Positions 1 to 6,601 are shown, numbered from the stretch's first letter. The stretch is 10,676 nucleotides of DNA from Erythrobacter sp. UBA3075 (GCA_002367375.1 DFBR01000161.1:1-10676); one strand, 5' to 3'. The notes: generated from the letters alone by a model not told the origin. Translations and numbers: made by a program.

Positions 1-1
1 C

Positions 2-1405
2 TCAGCTTTCCAACTGCCGCAGCAGGCTGCGCACGTCGCCGTCCATATCGGCATCGCGGGTGCGCAGGTCTTCGATCAGGCGCACCGCGTGGATCACGGT
101 CGAGTGATCGCGCCCGCCAAATTTCCGCCCGATTTCGGGATAGCTGCGCGGGGTGAGGACCTTGGCCAGATACATCGCCACCTGACGCGGACGAACGACC
201 GCGCGTGCGCGGCGCTTGCTGCTCATTTCGCTGCGGTCGATGCGGTAGAACTGGCATACGGTGCGCTGGATTTCATCAATCGTAATGCGGCGGCGATTGG
301 CGCTGAGAATATCGGTGAGCTGCTCCTCGGCGAGCTGGAGCGACACTTCCTGTCCGGTTAGCTGGGCATAGGCGATCAGCTTGTTGAGGCCGCCGACCAG
401 TTCACGCACATTGCGGCTGACAGTGCGGGCGAGGAAGTCGATCACATCGCCGGGCACTTCAAGCGGGGCAAAACGCGTCAGCTTGGAATCGAGGATCGAG
501 CGGCGCAGCTCGATATCGGCGGGCTGGATATCTGCCACGAGGCCCATCGACAGGCGGCTGAGCAGGCGCGGCTCAACCCCGTCGAGTGCTTGCGGCGCGC
601 GGTCGGCGGCGAACACCAGACGCTTGCCCTCGGCCAACAACGCATCGATTGTGTAGAGCAATTCTTCCTGTGCGGCAGCCTTGCCAATGATGAACTGGAT
701 ATCGTCCACCAGCAGCAGATCAAACGCGCGCAACCGGCCCTTGAATTCGATCATCTCGTTCGACTTCAGCGCCTGCACAAATTCGACCATGAAGCGCTCT
801 GCGCTGCAATAGAAGATGCGCGCGCGGGGGAAGGCCTGCAGGTAGGAATGGCCGATAGCGTGCATCAGATGCGTCTTGCCCTGACCGGTTGCGGCCTTGA
901 GGTAGAGCGGGCTGAACTGCGGCTTTTCGGCCTTGGACATGCGCTCCGCGGCATTCTTGGCCAGCACATTGGTGCTGCCCGTGACGAATGCGGCAAAGGT
1001 CAGCGATGGGTCGAGACCGACCGATGATGTGAAGCCATCATCGCCAATCGATTCCATCGCCAGCGTCGCATCATTAGCGGCGCGGTGGCCAAAGCCATCC
1101 TGCCCGCGCAGGTCGAAATCGGCAATCTTGCGACGACCGGGATGCACCTTGATGGAAATGTGACGCACTTCGGCAGAAGCAATCTTCCACGCCAGCGACA
1201 GCCGGTCGTGATAGCGATCCTTTACCCAATTGGCGGAAAATTCGGTCGGCAGGAACAGGTCGAGCGTGCCGTTGTCAGAATCTAGCTTGCCCAGCTGGAT
1301 CGGCTTGACCCATTGGGTGAACAATTGATGACCAAGGTCCTTGCGCAGCCCCTGGCAAATGTCGGCCCAGTCGGCAGCCAGATCTGCGGCTTGTTGGTCT
1401 TCCAT
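2..1405 (-). CDS. dnaA: Chromosomal replication initiator protein DnaA
   Basis: AAA+ ATPase that binds DnaA boxes, melts the origin and recruits the replicative helicase. From the chosen start the protein has 467 residues, normal for the family. Domain I covers about residues 1-90, with the family-typical FTQWVKPI stretch. A linker leads to the AAA+ core. Walker A is AATGQGKT (171-178) and Walker B is LLLVDD (230-235). The sensor II region is around RNVRELVGGLNKL (331-343). Domain IV starts near 371 and contains the DNA-binding signature GGRDHSTVIHA (430-440). The frame stays open upstream to a GTG at 1531, adding 42 residues. I chose the ATG at 1403-1405 because an AAAGGA Shine-Dalgarno lies just ahead of it and domain I begins there; the upstream extension has no DnaA-like features. 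The stop codon at 2-4 is inside the window, so the gene is complete. It is separated from rpsT by a terminator and probably has its own promoter. Confidence 0.97.
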   Translation of the reverse strand: MEDQQAADLAADWADICQGLRKDLGHQLFTQWVKPIQLGKLDSDNGTLDLFLPTEFSANWVKDRYHDRLSLAWKIASAEVRHISIKVHPGRRKIADFDLRGQDGFGHRAANDATLAMESIGDDGFTSSVGLDPSLTFAAFVTGSTNVLAKNAAERMSKAEKPQFSPLYLKAATGQGKTHLMHAIGHSYLQAFPRARIFYCSAERFMVEFVQALKSNEMIEFKGRLRAFDLLLVDDIQFIIGKAAAQEELLYTIDALLAEGKRLVFAADRAPQALDGVEPRLLSRLSMGLVADIQPADIELRRSILDSKLTRFAPLEVPGDVIDFLARTVSRNVRELVGGLNKLIAYAQLTGQEVSLQLAEEQLTDILSANRRRITIDEIQRTVCQFYRIDRSEMSSKRRARAVVRPRQVAMYLAKVLTPRSYPEIGRKFGGRDHSTVIHAVRLIEDLRTRDADMDGDVRSLLRQLES

Positions 1406-1409
1406 CTTT

Positions 1410-1415
1410 TCCTTT
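1410..1415 (-). promoter_or_regulatory. Ribosome binding site that fixes the dnaA start
   Basis: On the minus strand AAAGGA sits four bases before the ATG at 1403-1405. The other in-frame starts upstream are worse placed: the GTG at 1531 has a GGGGAG only about two bases away, and the ATGs that encode residues 6, 21 and 24 of the longest frame have no well-spaced purine-rich site. Confidence 0.6.
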
Positions 1416-1575
1416 GTCCCGTCTTTATTTGCCGCGCTGTTGCGCGTGCTGTGCGGACCCATCCGTATCATAACAGAACCCCGTCCTCTCTTGGCCTGAC
1501 CAGCCCAAAACCCCATCTGCGCAAAAGACACAGCTCCCCTGTTCAGCGCCTCAGGCCAGGCACCGAAATCTTTTG

Positions 1576-1584
1576 CGTAGATAA
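1576..1584 (-). promoter_or_regulatory. DnaA-box-like site in the dnaA leader
   Basis: The minus-strand sequence TTATCTACG matches TTATCCACA at 7 of 9 positions, including the full TTATC. It lies about 50 bases downstream of the other box-like site, in the same orientation. It could contribute to DnaA autoregulation; the match is suggestive only. Confidence 0.28.
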
Positions 1585-1626
1585 CTCTTCAAAATGACGA
1601 CGCGGCGGCGTGTGCCGCTGTCTGAT

Positions 1627-1635
1627 TGTGGTTAT
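1627..1635 (-). promoter_or_regulatory. DnaA-box-like site overlapping the candidate dnaA -10
   Basis: The minus-strand sequence ATAACCACA matches the DnaA box consensus TTATCCACA at 7 of 9 positions. It overlaps the proposed -10 hexamer of dnaA, a position that would suit autorepression as known for dnaA in other bacteria. Two mismatches make chance occurrence quite possible. Confidence 0.3.
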
Positions 1636-1686
1636 GAACGACTGATCGCGGGGAGCAAGACCACCGTAACAAATTTATTAAAATTT
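1631..1686 (-). promoter_or_regulatory. Candidate sigma-70 promoter of dnaA with AT-rich upstream element
   Basis: Reading the minus strand, a -35 like TTGCTC (1653-1658) and a -10 like CATAAC (1631-1636) are separated by 16 bases. The AT-rich block at about 1667-1686, with AAATTT repeated around ATTA, lies where an UP element would sit, roughly -43 to -62. Transcription would begin near 1624 and give a leader of about 220 nt before the dnaA ATG. Both hexamers are imperfect, so this is a prediction from position and composition. Confidence 0.35.
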
Positions 1687-1694
1687 AGGTTCTT

Positions 1695-1931
1695 GACTCG
1701 CCTGTAAGCCGCAGGCTTGCATTCATAGTGTTGTTTTCAAATGATACTTTTATGACAGTTCCGCGAATCGCGGGAATCCCTAAGTTTTCTCGGCAAGCCC
1801 GGCGATCCTCTCGCAGATGCAAAAAAGGGGCCCGCGAAAACCGCGAGCCCCGTTCTGATTTCGTTCTGTCAAGATTGCCGACAGTAGCGCGAATCACGCG
1901 CGCCGATCGGCGAATCAGAGCGAAGCGATTC
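1695..1931. promoter_or_regulatory. Cluster of six GANTC sites (CcrM-type methylation motif)
   Basis: GANTC occurs at 1695, 1765, 1774, 1891, 1912 and 1927, six sites in 237 bases. The whole dnaA coding region has about three in 1.4 kb. Four of the six lie in the longer word GCGAATC followed by A or G (1763, 1889 and 1910 on plus, 1926-1933 on minus). In Alphaproteobacteria GANTC is methylated by CcrM and can tie transcription of cell-cycle genes, dnaA among them in Caulobacter, to replication. A role here is inference. Confidence 0.4.
1821..1851 (-). terminator. Intrinsic terminator of rpsT
   Basis: On the minus strand a 10-base-pair stem (GGGGCTCGCG with CGCGGGCCCC, one U-G pair) closes a five-base loop and is followed directly by six T. 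It lies about 63 bases after the rpsT stop and ahead of the candidate dnaA promoter, so it separates the two transcription units. Confidence 0.88.
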
Positions 1932-2175
1932 GCTTCGACAGACGGCTCATCTTGCGAGCGGCTGTGTTCTTGTGCATCACGCCCTTGGCAACGCCCTTGG
2001 CGATTTCCGGCTGTGCAATTTTGAGCGCTTCGGCAGCGGCATTCTTGTCGCCTTCGGTACAGGCCGTTTCGACCTTTTTCACGAAGCCGCGGATACGGCT
2101 CTTGCGCGCGCCGTTGATCTCGGCACGGTTGTTGTTGCGACGAATGCGCTTTTTGGCTTGCGGCGTATTGGCCAT
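1915..2175 (-). CDS. rpsT: 30S ribosomal protein S20
   Basis: Small basic protein of 86 residues that binds 16S rRNA in the 30S subunit. The N-terminus [19 protein letters not shown] and the C-terminal [19 protein letters not shown] stretch are the recognisable S20 hallmarks, and the length is normal. An AGGAA ribosome binding site (2181-2185) precedes the ATG by five bases. It is transcribed leftward, the same way as mutM upstream and dnaA downstream. It appears to have its own promoter just after the mutM stop and its own terminator, as expected for a highly expressed gene. The last codons form a hairpin of seven base pairs (1921-1937). Confidence 0.97.
   Translation of the reverse strand: MANTPQAKKRIRRNNNRAEINGARKSRIRGFVKKVETACTEGDKNAAAEALKIAQPEIAKGVAKGVMHKNTAARKMSRLSKRIASL
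1921..1937. repeat. Perfect inverted repeat at the 3' end of rpsT
   Basis: CGAAGCG and CGCTTCG flank a three-base loop and overlap the codons just before the rpsT stop (1915-1917). A second, 12-base perfect palindrome, CGCCGATCGGCG (1901-1912), follows three bases after the stop codon on the transcribed strand. They could form stacked hairpins that protect the 3' end of the mRNA. Confidence 0.6.
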
Positions 2176-2266
2176 GTAAGTTCCTGTCTGTCAGCCGTCC
2201 GCGAACGGCCGGTGCTTGTCTTCGTTAGAATCGGTAAGAGCAGCGCATAAGCGCCGGAAAGCGGGC

Positions 2267-2295
2267 CACATAAGCCGGGGCAGCGATAAGGTCAA
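2267..2295 (-). promoter_or_regulatory. Candidate sigma-70 promoter of rpsT
   Basis: On the minus strand TTGACC (2290-2295) matches the -35 consensus at five of six positions. TATGTG (2267-2272) follows after a 17-base spacer as a weak -10. The promoter sits between the mutM stop (2303) and rpsT and predicts a leader of roughly 85 nt. That leader contains a small GCCGT/ACGGC hairpin (2194-2209) ahead of the ribosome binding site. A GANTC site (2297-2301) adjoins the -35. Confidence 0.5.
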
Positions 2296-2302
2296 GGATT
2301 CG

Positions 2303-3118
2303 CTAGTGCTGGCACTTTGGGCAGAACCACGTGCTGCGCCCGCCCTGCACGACGCGGCGGACGACGCCATCATCACACCGCACGCAAGGTTCGCCCTCGC
2401 GGCCATAAACCTGAAAACGGGTGGCGAAATAGCCCAGTTCGCCATCGGGCTTTGCATAGTCACGCAACGAGGAGCCTCCGTCCACGATCGATTGTTCGAG
2501 CACGTCGCGGATCGTGGGCAGCAGTCTCTCCAGCGCGGGCCGGAACACCCGCCCTCCCGCTTTGCGCGGATTGATACCCGCGCGAAACAGCGCTTCGCAA
2601 ACATAGATATTGCCCAGCCCCGCCACCACGCGCTGATCGAGCAGCAGCAGCTTGATCGCCTGCCTTCGCCCTTTCAGCGCGGCGCGCAAATGTTCGACGG
2701 TCAGCTCATCGCCCAGAGGTTCAGGACCCATCACCGCGAAGGTGGGCCAATCATAGAGCGCAGCCGTATCGACCAGATCGACATAGCCAAAGCGGCGCGG
2801 GTCGTTGAGCGCGAAGCTGTGACCGGCGGCTTCGATCACGAGGTGGTCATGCTTGTCGGGCGTTTCGGGATCGATCCGCCAGCGCCCGCTCATGCCCAGA
2901 TGGAAGATCATGGTCGAATCGCGGTCGGTATGAATAAGCCCATATTTCGCGCGCCGGCCCAGCGCGGTCACCCGCGCCCCTGTCAGCGATTGCACCAGTC
3001 CTTCGGGGAATGGAAAGCGCATATCGGGGCGGTTCAGGACAAGTCGTTCGATCCGCTGGCCATCCAGAAACTGGGCAAGTCCGCGAACGGTCGTCTCTAC
3101 TTCGGGCAGCTCAGGCAT
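2303..3118 (-). CDS. mutM: Formamidopyrimidine-DNA glycosylase (Fpg)
   Basis: Bifunctional base-excision repair enzyme that removes 8-oxoguanine and formamidopyrimidines and nicks the abasic site. The 271-residue length fits the family. The mature N-terminus starts PELPEVETT with the catalytic Pro2 and Glu3. Lys58 lies in GRRAKYG, and the helix-two-turn-helix region includes VVAGLGNIYVCEA (164-176). The C-terminal zinc finger uses Cys245, Cys248, Cys266 and Cys269, with Arg261 in GGRSTWF. The frame is open for 189 codons further upstream, but that part is the antisense shadow of ubiE. The start is fixed at 3116-3118 because Pro2 must be exposed after Met removal, and an AGAGG lies a few bases upstream. 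The gene is divergent from ubiE with 54 bases between start codons, and its stop is followed by the rpsT promoter. Confidence 0.97.
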   Translation of the reverse strand: MPELPEVETTVRGLAQFLDGQRIERLVLNRPDMRFPFPEGLVQSLTGARVTALGRRAKYGLIHTDRDSTMIFHLGMSGRWRIDPETPDKHDHLVIEAAGHSFALNDPRRFGYVDLVDTAALYDWPTFAVMGPEPLGDELTVEHLRAALKGRRQAIKLLLLDQRVVAGLGNIYVCEALFRAGINPRKAGGRVFRPALERLLPTIRDVLEQSIVDGGSSLRDYAKPDGELGYFATRFQVYGREGEPCVRCDDGVVRRVVQGGRSTWFCPKCQH

Positions 3119-3172
3119 AAAGGCACCTCTAACACCCTTTGCGCGGGGCACAATTGTCCCTAAGTGGGCGCC
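3119..3172. promoter_or_regulatory. Divergent mutM/ubiE promoter region
   Basis: These 54 bases separate two divergent start codons, so they must carry or adjoin the promoters of both units. No clear -35/-10 pair stands out. An imperfect 14-base palindrome centred on ACAATTGT (3147-3160, one mismatched pair) lies near the ubiE side and could be an operator or chance. Confidence 0.4.
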
Positions 3173-3916
3173 ATGACCGACCGCGCCAACGATAAAGTCT
3201 CCTTCGGCTATGAAGATGTCGCCCCCGACGAGAAGACTGCCCTTGTGGGCAATGTCTTTTCCAACGTGGCGAGCAAGTATGACATCATGAATGACGCCAT
3301 GTCGGGCGGAATGCACCGGCTGTGGAAGGACCAGTTTGTGCGCCGTGTAAAGCCGCAGCCGGGCGAGGCGATCCTCGATATGGCGGGCGGCACAGGCGAC
3401 ATTGCTTTTCGCATGGCAGAGCGCGGAGCGGAAATCGTGGTCGCCGATATCAATCAGGACATGCTCGATGTGGGAATCGAACGCGCGATAGATCGCGGCA
3501 TAGTTGGGCTGAGCTGGTCGTGCCAGAATGCCGAAGAGCTGTCCTATCCTGATCGCCAGTTCGATGCTTATACGATTGTGTTCGGCATCAGGAACGTCAC
3601 CCATATCGACCGCGCGCTGAAAGAAGCGCACCGGGTACTGAAATATGGCGGGCGGTTCTTCTGTATGGAGTTCAGCACCACGCAATGGGCTGGCTTCAAG
3701 GAAATCTACGACCTCTATTCACACAAGATCATGCCGCAGATCGGCAAGGCAATCGCGGATGATGAGGAAAGCTACCGCTATCTCGCCGAATCCATCCGTC
3801 GCTTCCCCAAACCTGCCGAGTTTGAAGGCATGATCCGCGACGCGGGCTTTGTGCGGACCAAGGTTGAAGAGATATTCGGCGGCGCAGTCGCAATCCATTC
3901 GGGATGGAAGATTTAA
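3173..3916 (+). CDS. ubiE: Ubiquinone/menaquinone biosynthesis C-methyltransferase UbiE
   Basis: SAM-dependent methyltransferase that C-methylates the benzoquinol ring in ubiquinone synthesis (and the naphthoquinol ring in organisms that make menaquinone). The protein has 247 residues. Motif I of the Rossmann SAM site is ILDMAGGTGDIAFR (67-80). The first UbiE signature is YDIMNDAMSGGMHRLW (36-51), and the second is RVLKYGGRFFCMEFS (154-168), with a Tyr where Pro or Val is usual. A GTG at 3164 would add three residues (MGA); the ATG at 3173 is preferred as the stronger codon, though neither has a clear Shine-Dalgarno. It is first in a tightly packed operon, and its stop comes two bases before the preferred ubiB start. 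Pairing with ubiB supports the ubiquinone role. Confidence 0.96.
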   Translation: MTDRANDKVSFGYEDVAPDEKTALVGNVFSNVASKYDIMNDAMSGGMHRLWKDQFVRRVKPQPGEAILDMAGGTGDIAFRMAERGAEIVVADINQDMLDVGIERAIDRGIVGLSWSCQNAEELSYPDRQFDAYTIVFGIRNVTHIDRALKEAHRVLKYGGRFFCMEFSTTQWAGFKEIYDLYSHKIMPQIGKAIADDEESYRYLAESIRRFPKPAEFEGMIRDAGFVRTKVEEIFGGAVAIHSGWKI

Positions 3917-3918
3917 GG

Positions 3919-5487
3919 GTGACGCGGCCTGCAACCCATATCTGGCGGCTCCTCAAATGGGGCCGCACGCTGGCGCGCCATGGGGCGCTGCGCGGCATCG
4001 AACGCGATCCCAACACGCCGCCGCAGGTCAAGCGGCTGGTAAGGCTCGCCCGTTTCGGCACGGTCCAACCTGCCGAGCCTGACTATGCCGGTGCCTTTCA
4101 GGCGATCGGCCCTGCGGCAATCAAATTGGGGCAGACACTCGCCACAAGGCCCGATCTGGTCGGCGAGGATGCTGCACACAATCTTCTGAGCCTGCAGGAC
4201 AGCCTGCCGCCAGTGCCTTTTGCCCAGATAAAGCATCAGATCGAGCGCAGCTTTGAGCGCCCTCTGGAAGAGCTGTTCAGCTCGGTCGATCCCGAACCGG
4301 TCGGCGCGGCGAGTATCGCGCAGGTTCACCGCGCGGTGACGACCGAGGGCCGCGAAGTCGCGATCAAGGTGCTTCGCCCCGATATTCGCGAGAAATTCGC
4401 CCGTGACATCGCCACCTATGAATGGGCAGCCGCGCATCTGGAGGCGCTGGGTGGAGAGGCAATGCGGCTGCGCCCACGCCTCACCATCGCCAATTTCAAA
4501 CGCTGGACCAATAGCGAGCTGGATTTGCGGCGCGAGGCGGCCTCGGCTTCCGAACTGGCCGATGCGATGCGCGGGGTTGAAGGTTATCGCATACCGGAAA
4601 TCGATTGGGATCGCACCAATGGCCGGGTCATGACGATCGAATGGGTCGACGGGGTCAAAATCTCCAATCGCGATGCGCTGCTCGAAGCGGGACACGACAT
4701 GTCCGATCTCGCCCGGCGGCTGGTTCTGGCATTCCTGAACCAAGCGATCAGCGGCGGATTTTTCCATGCTGACATGCATCAGGGCAATCTGTTTGTGCAG
4801 GCGGATGGCACCATCGTCGCCATCGATTTCGGCATTATGGGGCGGATCGACCAGCGCGCGCGGCAGTGGCTGGCGGAAATCCTCTACGGCCTGATCACCG
4901 GCAATTACAAACGTGTCGCCGAGATCCATTTCGAAGCGCAATATGTGCCGAGCTATCACTCGGTCGACGAATTCGCGACCGCATTGCGCGCTGTGGGTGA
5001 ACCGATGCGCGGCAAGCCGGTAAGCGAATTGTCGGTCGGCCAGATGCTGGATGGCCTGTTCGCCATCACCCGCGATTTCGACATGCAAACCCAGCCGCAT
5101 TTGTTGCTGTTGCAGAAGACCATGGTGATGGTGGAAGGGATTGCCACACAGCTCAATCCGGCGATCAATATGTGGGATGTGTCCGCGCCCTATGTGCGCA
5201 GCTGGATGCGCGACGAGCTGGGGCCCGAAGCCGCCATTGCCGATCGCATCCGCGAGGATACCGAGACACTGCTGCGCGTGCCGCAACTGGTTCGGCGCCT
5301 CGAAGAACAATTCCCGGCCAAAGGCGGCGCGCCCGACCAGCCGCCGCTGCCCGATGTCGAACTGATGTGGGATCGCAGCGAACGCAAGACCGGCGGCGGC
5401 TTGCGCGGTTGGCCGGGTTATCTGATTGCCGCGCTGGCAGGGGGCGCTATAGTTTATGCGGGGAGTATGATGGGGTGGCTCGGATAA
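3919..5487 (+). CDS. ubiB: Ubiquinone biosynthesis protein UbiB (COQ8/ADCK-type atypical kinase)
   Basis: Membrane-associated atypical kinase/ATPase needed for ubiquinone synthesis. In this family the ATPase activity is thought to help extract or present lipid precursors rather than phosphorylate proteins. Positions for the 522-residue product: KxGQ motif IKLGQ (68-72), Ala-rich nucleotide loop VGAASIAQVH (128-137), Lys150 in AIK, the ExD motif SELDLRREA (199-207), catalytic HADMHQGN (283-290) and DFG (303-305). One or two hydrophobic C-terminal segments (about 495-522) should anchor it to the membrane. I prefer the GTG at 3919 because GGAAG (3906-3910) lies eight bases ahead and the family-typical TRPATHIW sequence begins there. 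The alternative ATG at 3904 overlaps ubiE, adds five residues and lacks a ribosome binding site. The 3' end overlaps the next gene. Confidence 0.96.
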   Translation: MTRPATHIWRLLKWGRTLARHGALRGIERDPNTPPQVKRLVRLARFGTVQPAEPDYAGAFQAIGPAAIKLGQTLATRPDLVGEDAAHNLLSLQDSLPPVPFAQIKHQIERSFERPLEELFSSVDPEPVGAASIAQVHRAVTTEGREVAIKVLRPDIREKFARDIATYEWAAAHLEALGGEAMRLRPRLTIANFKRWTNSELDLRREAASASELADAMRGVEGYRIPEIDWDRTNGRVMTIEWVDGVKISNRDALLEAGHDMSDLARRLVLAFLNQAISGGFFHADMHQGNLFVQADGTIVAIDFGIMGRIDQRARQWLAEILYGLITGNYKRVAEIHFEAQYVPSYHSVDEFATALRAVGEPMRGKPVSELSVGQMLDGLFAITRDFDMQTQPHLLLLQKTMVMVEGIATQLNPAINMWDVSAPYVRSWMRDELGPEAAIADRIREDTETLLRVPQLVRRLEEQFPAKGGAPDQPPLPDVELMWDRSERKTGGGLRGWPGYLIAALAGGAIVYAGSMMGWLG

Positions 5488-6599
5488 GACCGCGTCCCAA
5501 GCAATGGGATCGCTTTTCAAATTGGGCGCCGGGAGCGGCGATGTTGGTGCTTGCGCTGGTCGCGGCGTTGCTCGTCGGCGCGGCACTGACCGAGCGTTCG
5601 GCGATATATAATGCGCCGGAGCTTGCGCCGCCGAGCGCGGCTGAGACGCAATCGGACACGTTGGGCGAGCAGGCCGAAAGCCCGGCGCGCGACACCGATC
5701 TCCAACTTTACGACCGTATTGCTGAGCGGGTTGCTGCGGGCGAAAATTACTATGCGGTTGCGGTAGAAGAACAGCGCGTGCGCGATTTCCCTGTGCGCCC
5801 CGGCCTTGCCGTGCGCCTGCCGACGCTGGCGTTTGTGACCGCGCTTGTCGGCCAATGGGGCCTGATCGTGCTTGCCGTGGTGTTGGTGGCAGGCACACTT
5901 GTCGCATGGCATTACCGCCTGCGTGATGTGCCTGGCGGGCCGGGACGGCTACGCTATATCCTGCTGCTGTTGCTGATCGGCACGGTGAGCGGGTTCAAGC
6001 CGCAGTATCTTGCGCTGCATGAGGTCTGGGCGGGAATGCTGATTGCGCTCTCCATTGGTTTGTATCGGCCTGACAAATGGTTCTGGGCCTTCGTTGCCGG
6101 TGTGCTGGCACTCGCCATTCGCGAACACGCCTTGCCATTCCTGTTGTTGATGGCCGCGCTGGCCTTGGTGCGTGGCAATCGCCGAGAGGCCTTGGCTTGG
6201 CTGGGCGCGGTGATCGTCTTTGGCGGCTTGATGGCGCTCCATTTGTCACAGGTGGCGCAGTACACCAGCGCGTCTGATCCCGCATCTCCGGGCTGGCTGA
6301 CATTGCGCGGGATAGGCGGTTGGTCGGCAAACATCGTGCTGTGCAGCCCGCTGCAATTCCTGCCCGGCTGGCTTGCCGCGCCGCTCGCACTGCTGCCGCT
6401 GCTGGGTTGGGCTGGATGGCGTAGCTGGTTCGGCCTGACCGGTTTCCTGCTGTGCCTTGGCTATGGCGTGCTCTTCATGATCGCGGGGCGCGACAACAAT
6501 TTTTATTGGGCGCTGGTCGTCATGCCAGTGTGGTTCGCGGGCTATGCCTTCGTGCCGCGCGCGCTCATCAGCCTGTGGCATTCTGCGCGCGGTATCTGA
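5475..6599 (+). CDS. Polytopic membrane protein, first of a tandem paralogous pair (possible GT-C-like fold)
   Basis: No assigned function. The 374-residue product has a short basic N-terminus, a first membrane helix (about 23-38), a long hydrophilic stretch (about 39-119) probably outside the cytoplasm, then roughly nine more hydrophobic segments. The stretch ends in a block (73-119) containing LYDRIAERVAAGENYY, PVRP and VRLPTLA. A membrane helix followed by an acidic and aromatic loop and many helices resembles GT-C lipid-linked-sugar glycosyltransferases, but this is a layout argument only. I chose the GTG at 5475, which overlaps ubiB by 13 bases: GGGAG (5461-5465) is well spaced, and the resulting (M)AR start matches the MAR start of the paralog. 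The ATG at 5541 also has a GGGAG but would cut into the first helix. Overlap with ubiB and a two-base gap to the next gene imply co-translation. The same protein length as its neighbour supports tandem duplication. Confidence 0.85.
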   Translation: MARIRPRPKQWDRFSNWAPGAAMLVLALVAALLVGAALTERSAIYNAPELAPPSAAETQSDTLGEQAESPARDTDLQLYDRIAERVAAGENYYAVAVEEQRVRDFPVRPGLAVRLPTLAFVTALVGQWGLIVLAVVLVAGTLVAWHYRLRDVPGGPGRLRYILLLLLIGTVSGFKPQYLALHEVWAGMLIALSIGLYRPDKWFWAFVAGVLALAIREHALPFLLLMAALALVRGNRREALAWLGAVIVFGGLMALHLSQVAQYTSASDPASPGWLTLRGIGGWSANIVLCSPLQFLPGWLAAPLALLPLLGWAGWRSWFGLTGFLLCLGYGVLFMIAGRDNNFYWALVVMPVWFAGYAFVPRALISLWHSARGI

Positions 6600-6601
6600 C
6601 G

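Larger units (their letters stand above)
1406..1914. other. dnaA-rpsT intergenic spacer (509 bases)
   Basis: This is the only gene-free stretch over 300 bases. From right to left it holds several short palindromes just after the rpsT stop, the rpsT terminator (1821-1851), a perfect palindrome with stem CCGCG and loop AAT (1761-1773), a small hairpin AAGCC-GCA-GGCTT (1706-1718), an AT-rich block (about 1667-1686), a candidate dnaA promoter with two DnaA-box-like sites, and the dnaA leader. I found no convincing gene; the short open frames here cross the terminator or lack ribosome binding sites. It does not look like a replication origin, since no canonical DnaA box and no box array is present. 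Confidence 0.7.

Noticed and set aside
1560..1700. Possible chromosomal origin next to dnaA
   Set aside because: There are only two 7-of-9 DnaA-box matches, no canonical box and no array, and alphaproteobacterial origins are often not adjacent to dnaA.
1693..1748. Plus-strand promoter starting at TTGACT (1693-1698)
   Set aside because: No acceptable -10 lies at 16-18 bases, and no plus-strand gene follows until ubiE.
1685..1897. Minus-strand 70-codon open frame in the dnaA-rpsT spacer
   Set aside because: It runs straight through the strong rpsT terminator and has no ribosome binding site or recognisable sequence.
2216..3163. Plus-strand open frame of 315 codons opposite mutM
   Set aside because: Shadow frame of mutM with no ribosome binding site or domain; the minus strand encodes the complete glycosylase.
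3119..3685. 189-codon N-terminal extension of mutM
   Set aside because: It is antisense to ubiE, and Fpg requires Pro2 at the true N-terminus, which fixes the start at 3116-3118.
5172..5474. Upstream extension of the first membrane gene inside ubiB
   Set aside because: The translation is an Arg/Ala-rich out-of-frame reading of ubiB. The GTG at 5475 has a ribosome binding site and matches the paralog's N-terminus.
3913..5907. Long minus-strand open frame (664 codons) opposite ubiB
   Set aside because: It is the antisense shadow of ubiB in GC-rich DNA. Its translation is low-complexity, rich in Arg, His and Gln, with no recognisable domain, while the plus strand encodes a textbook UbiB.
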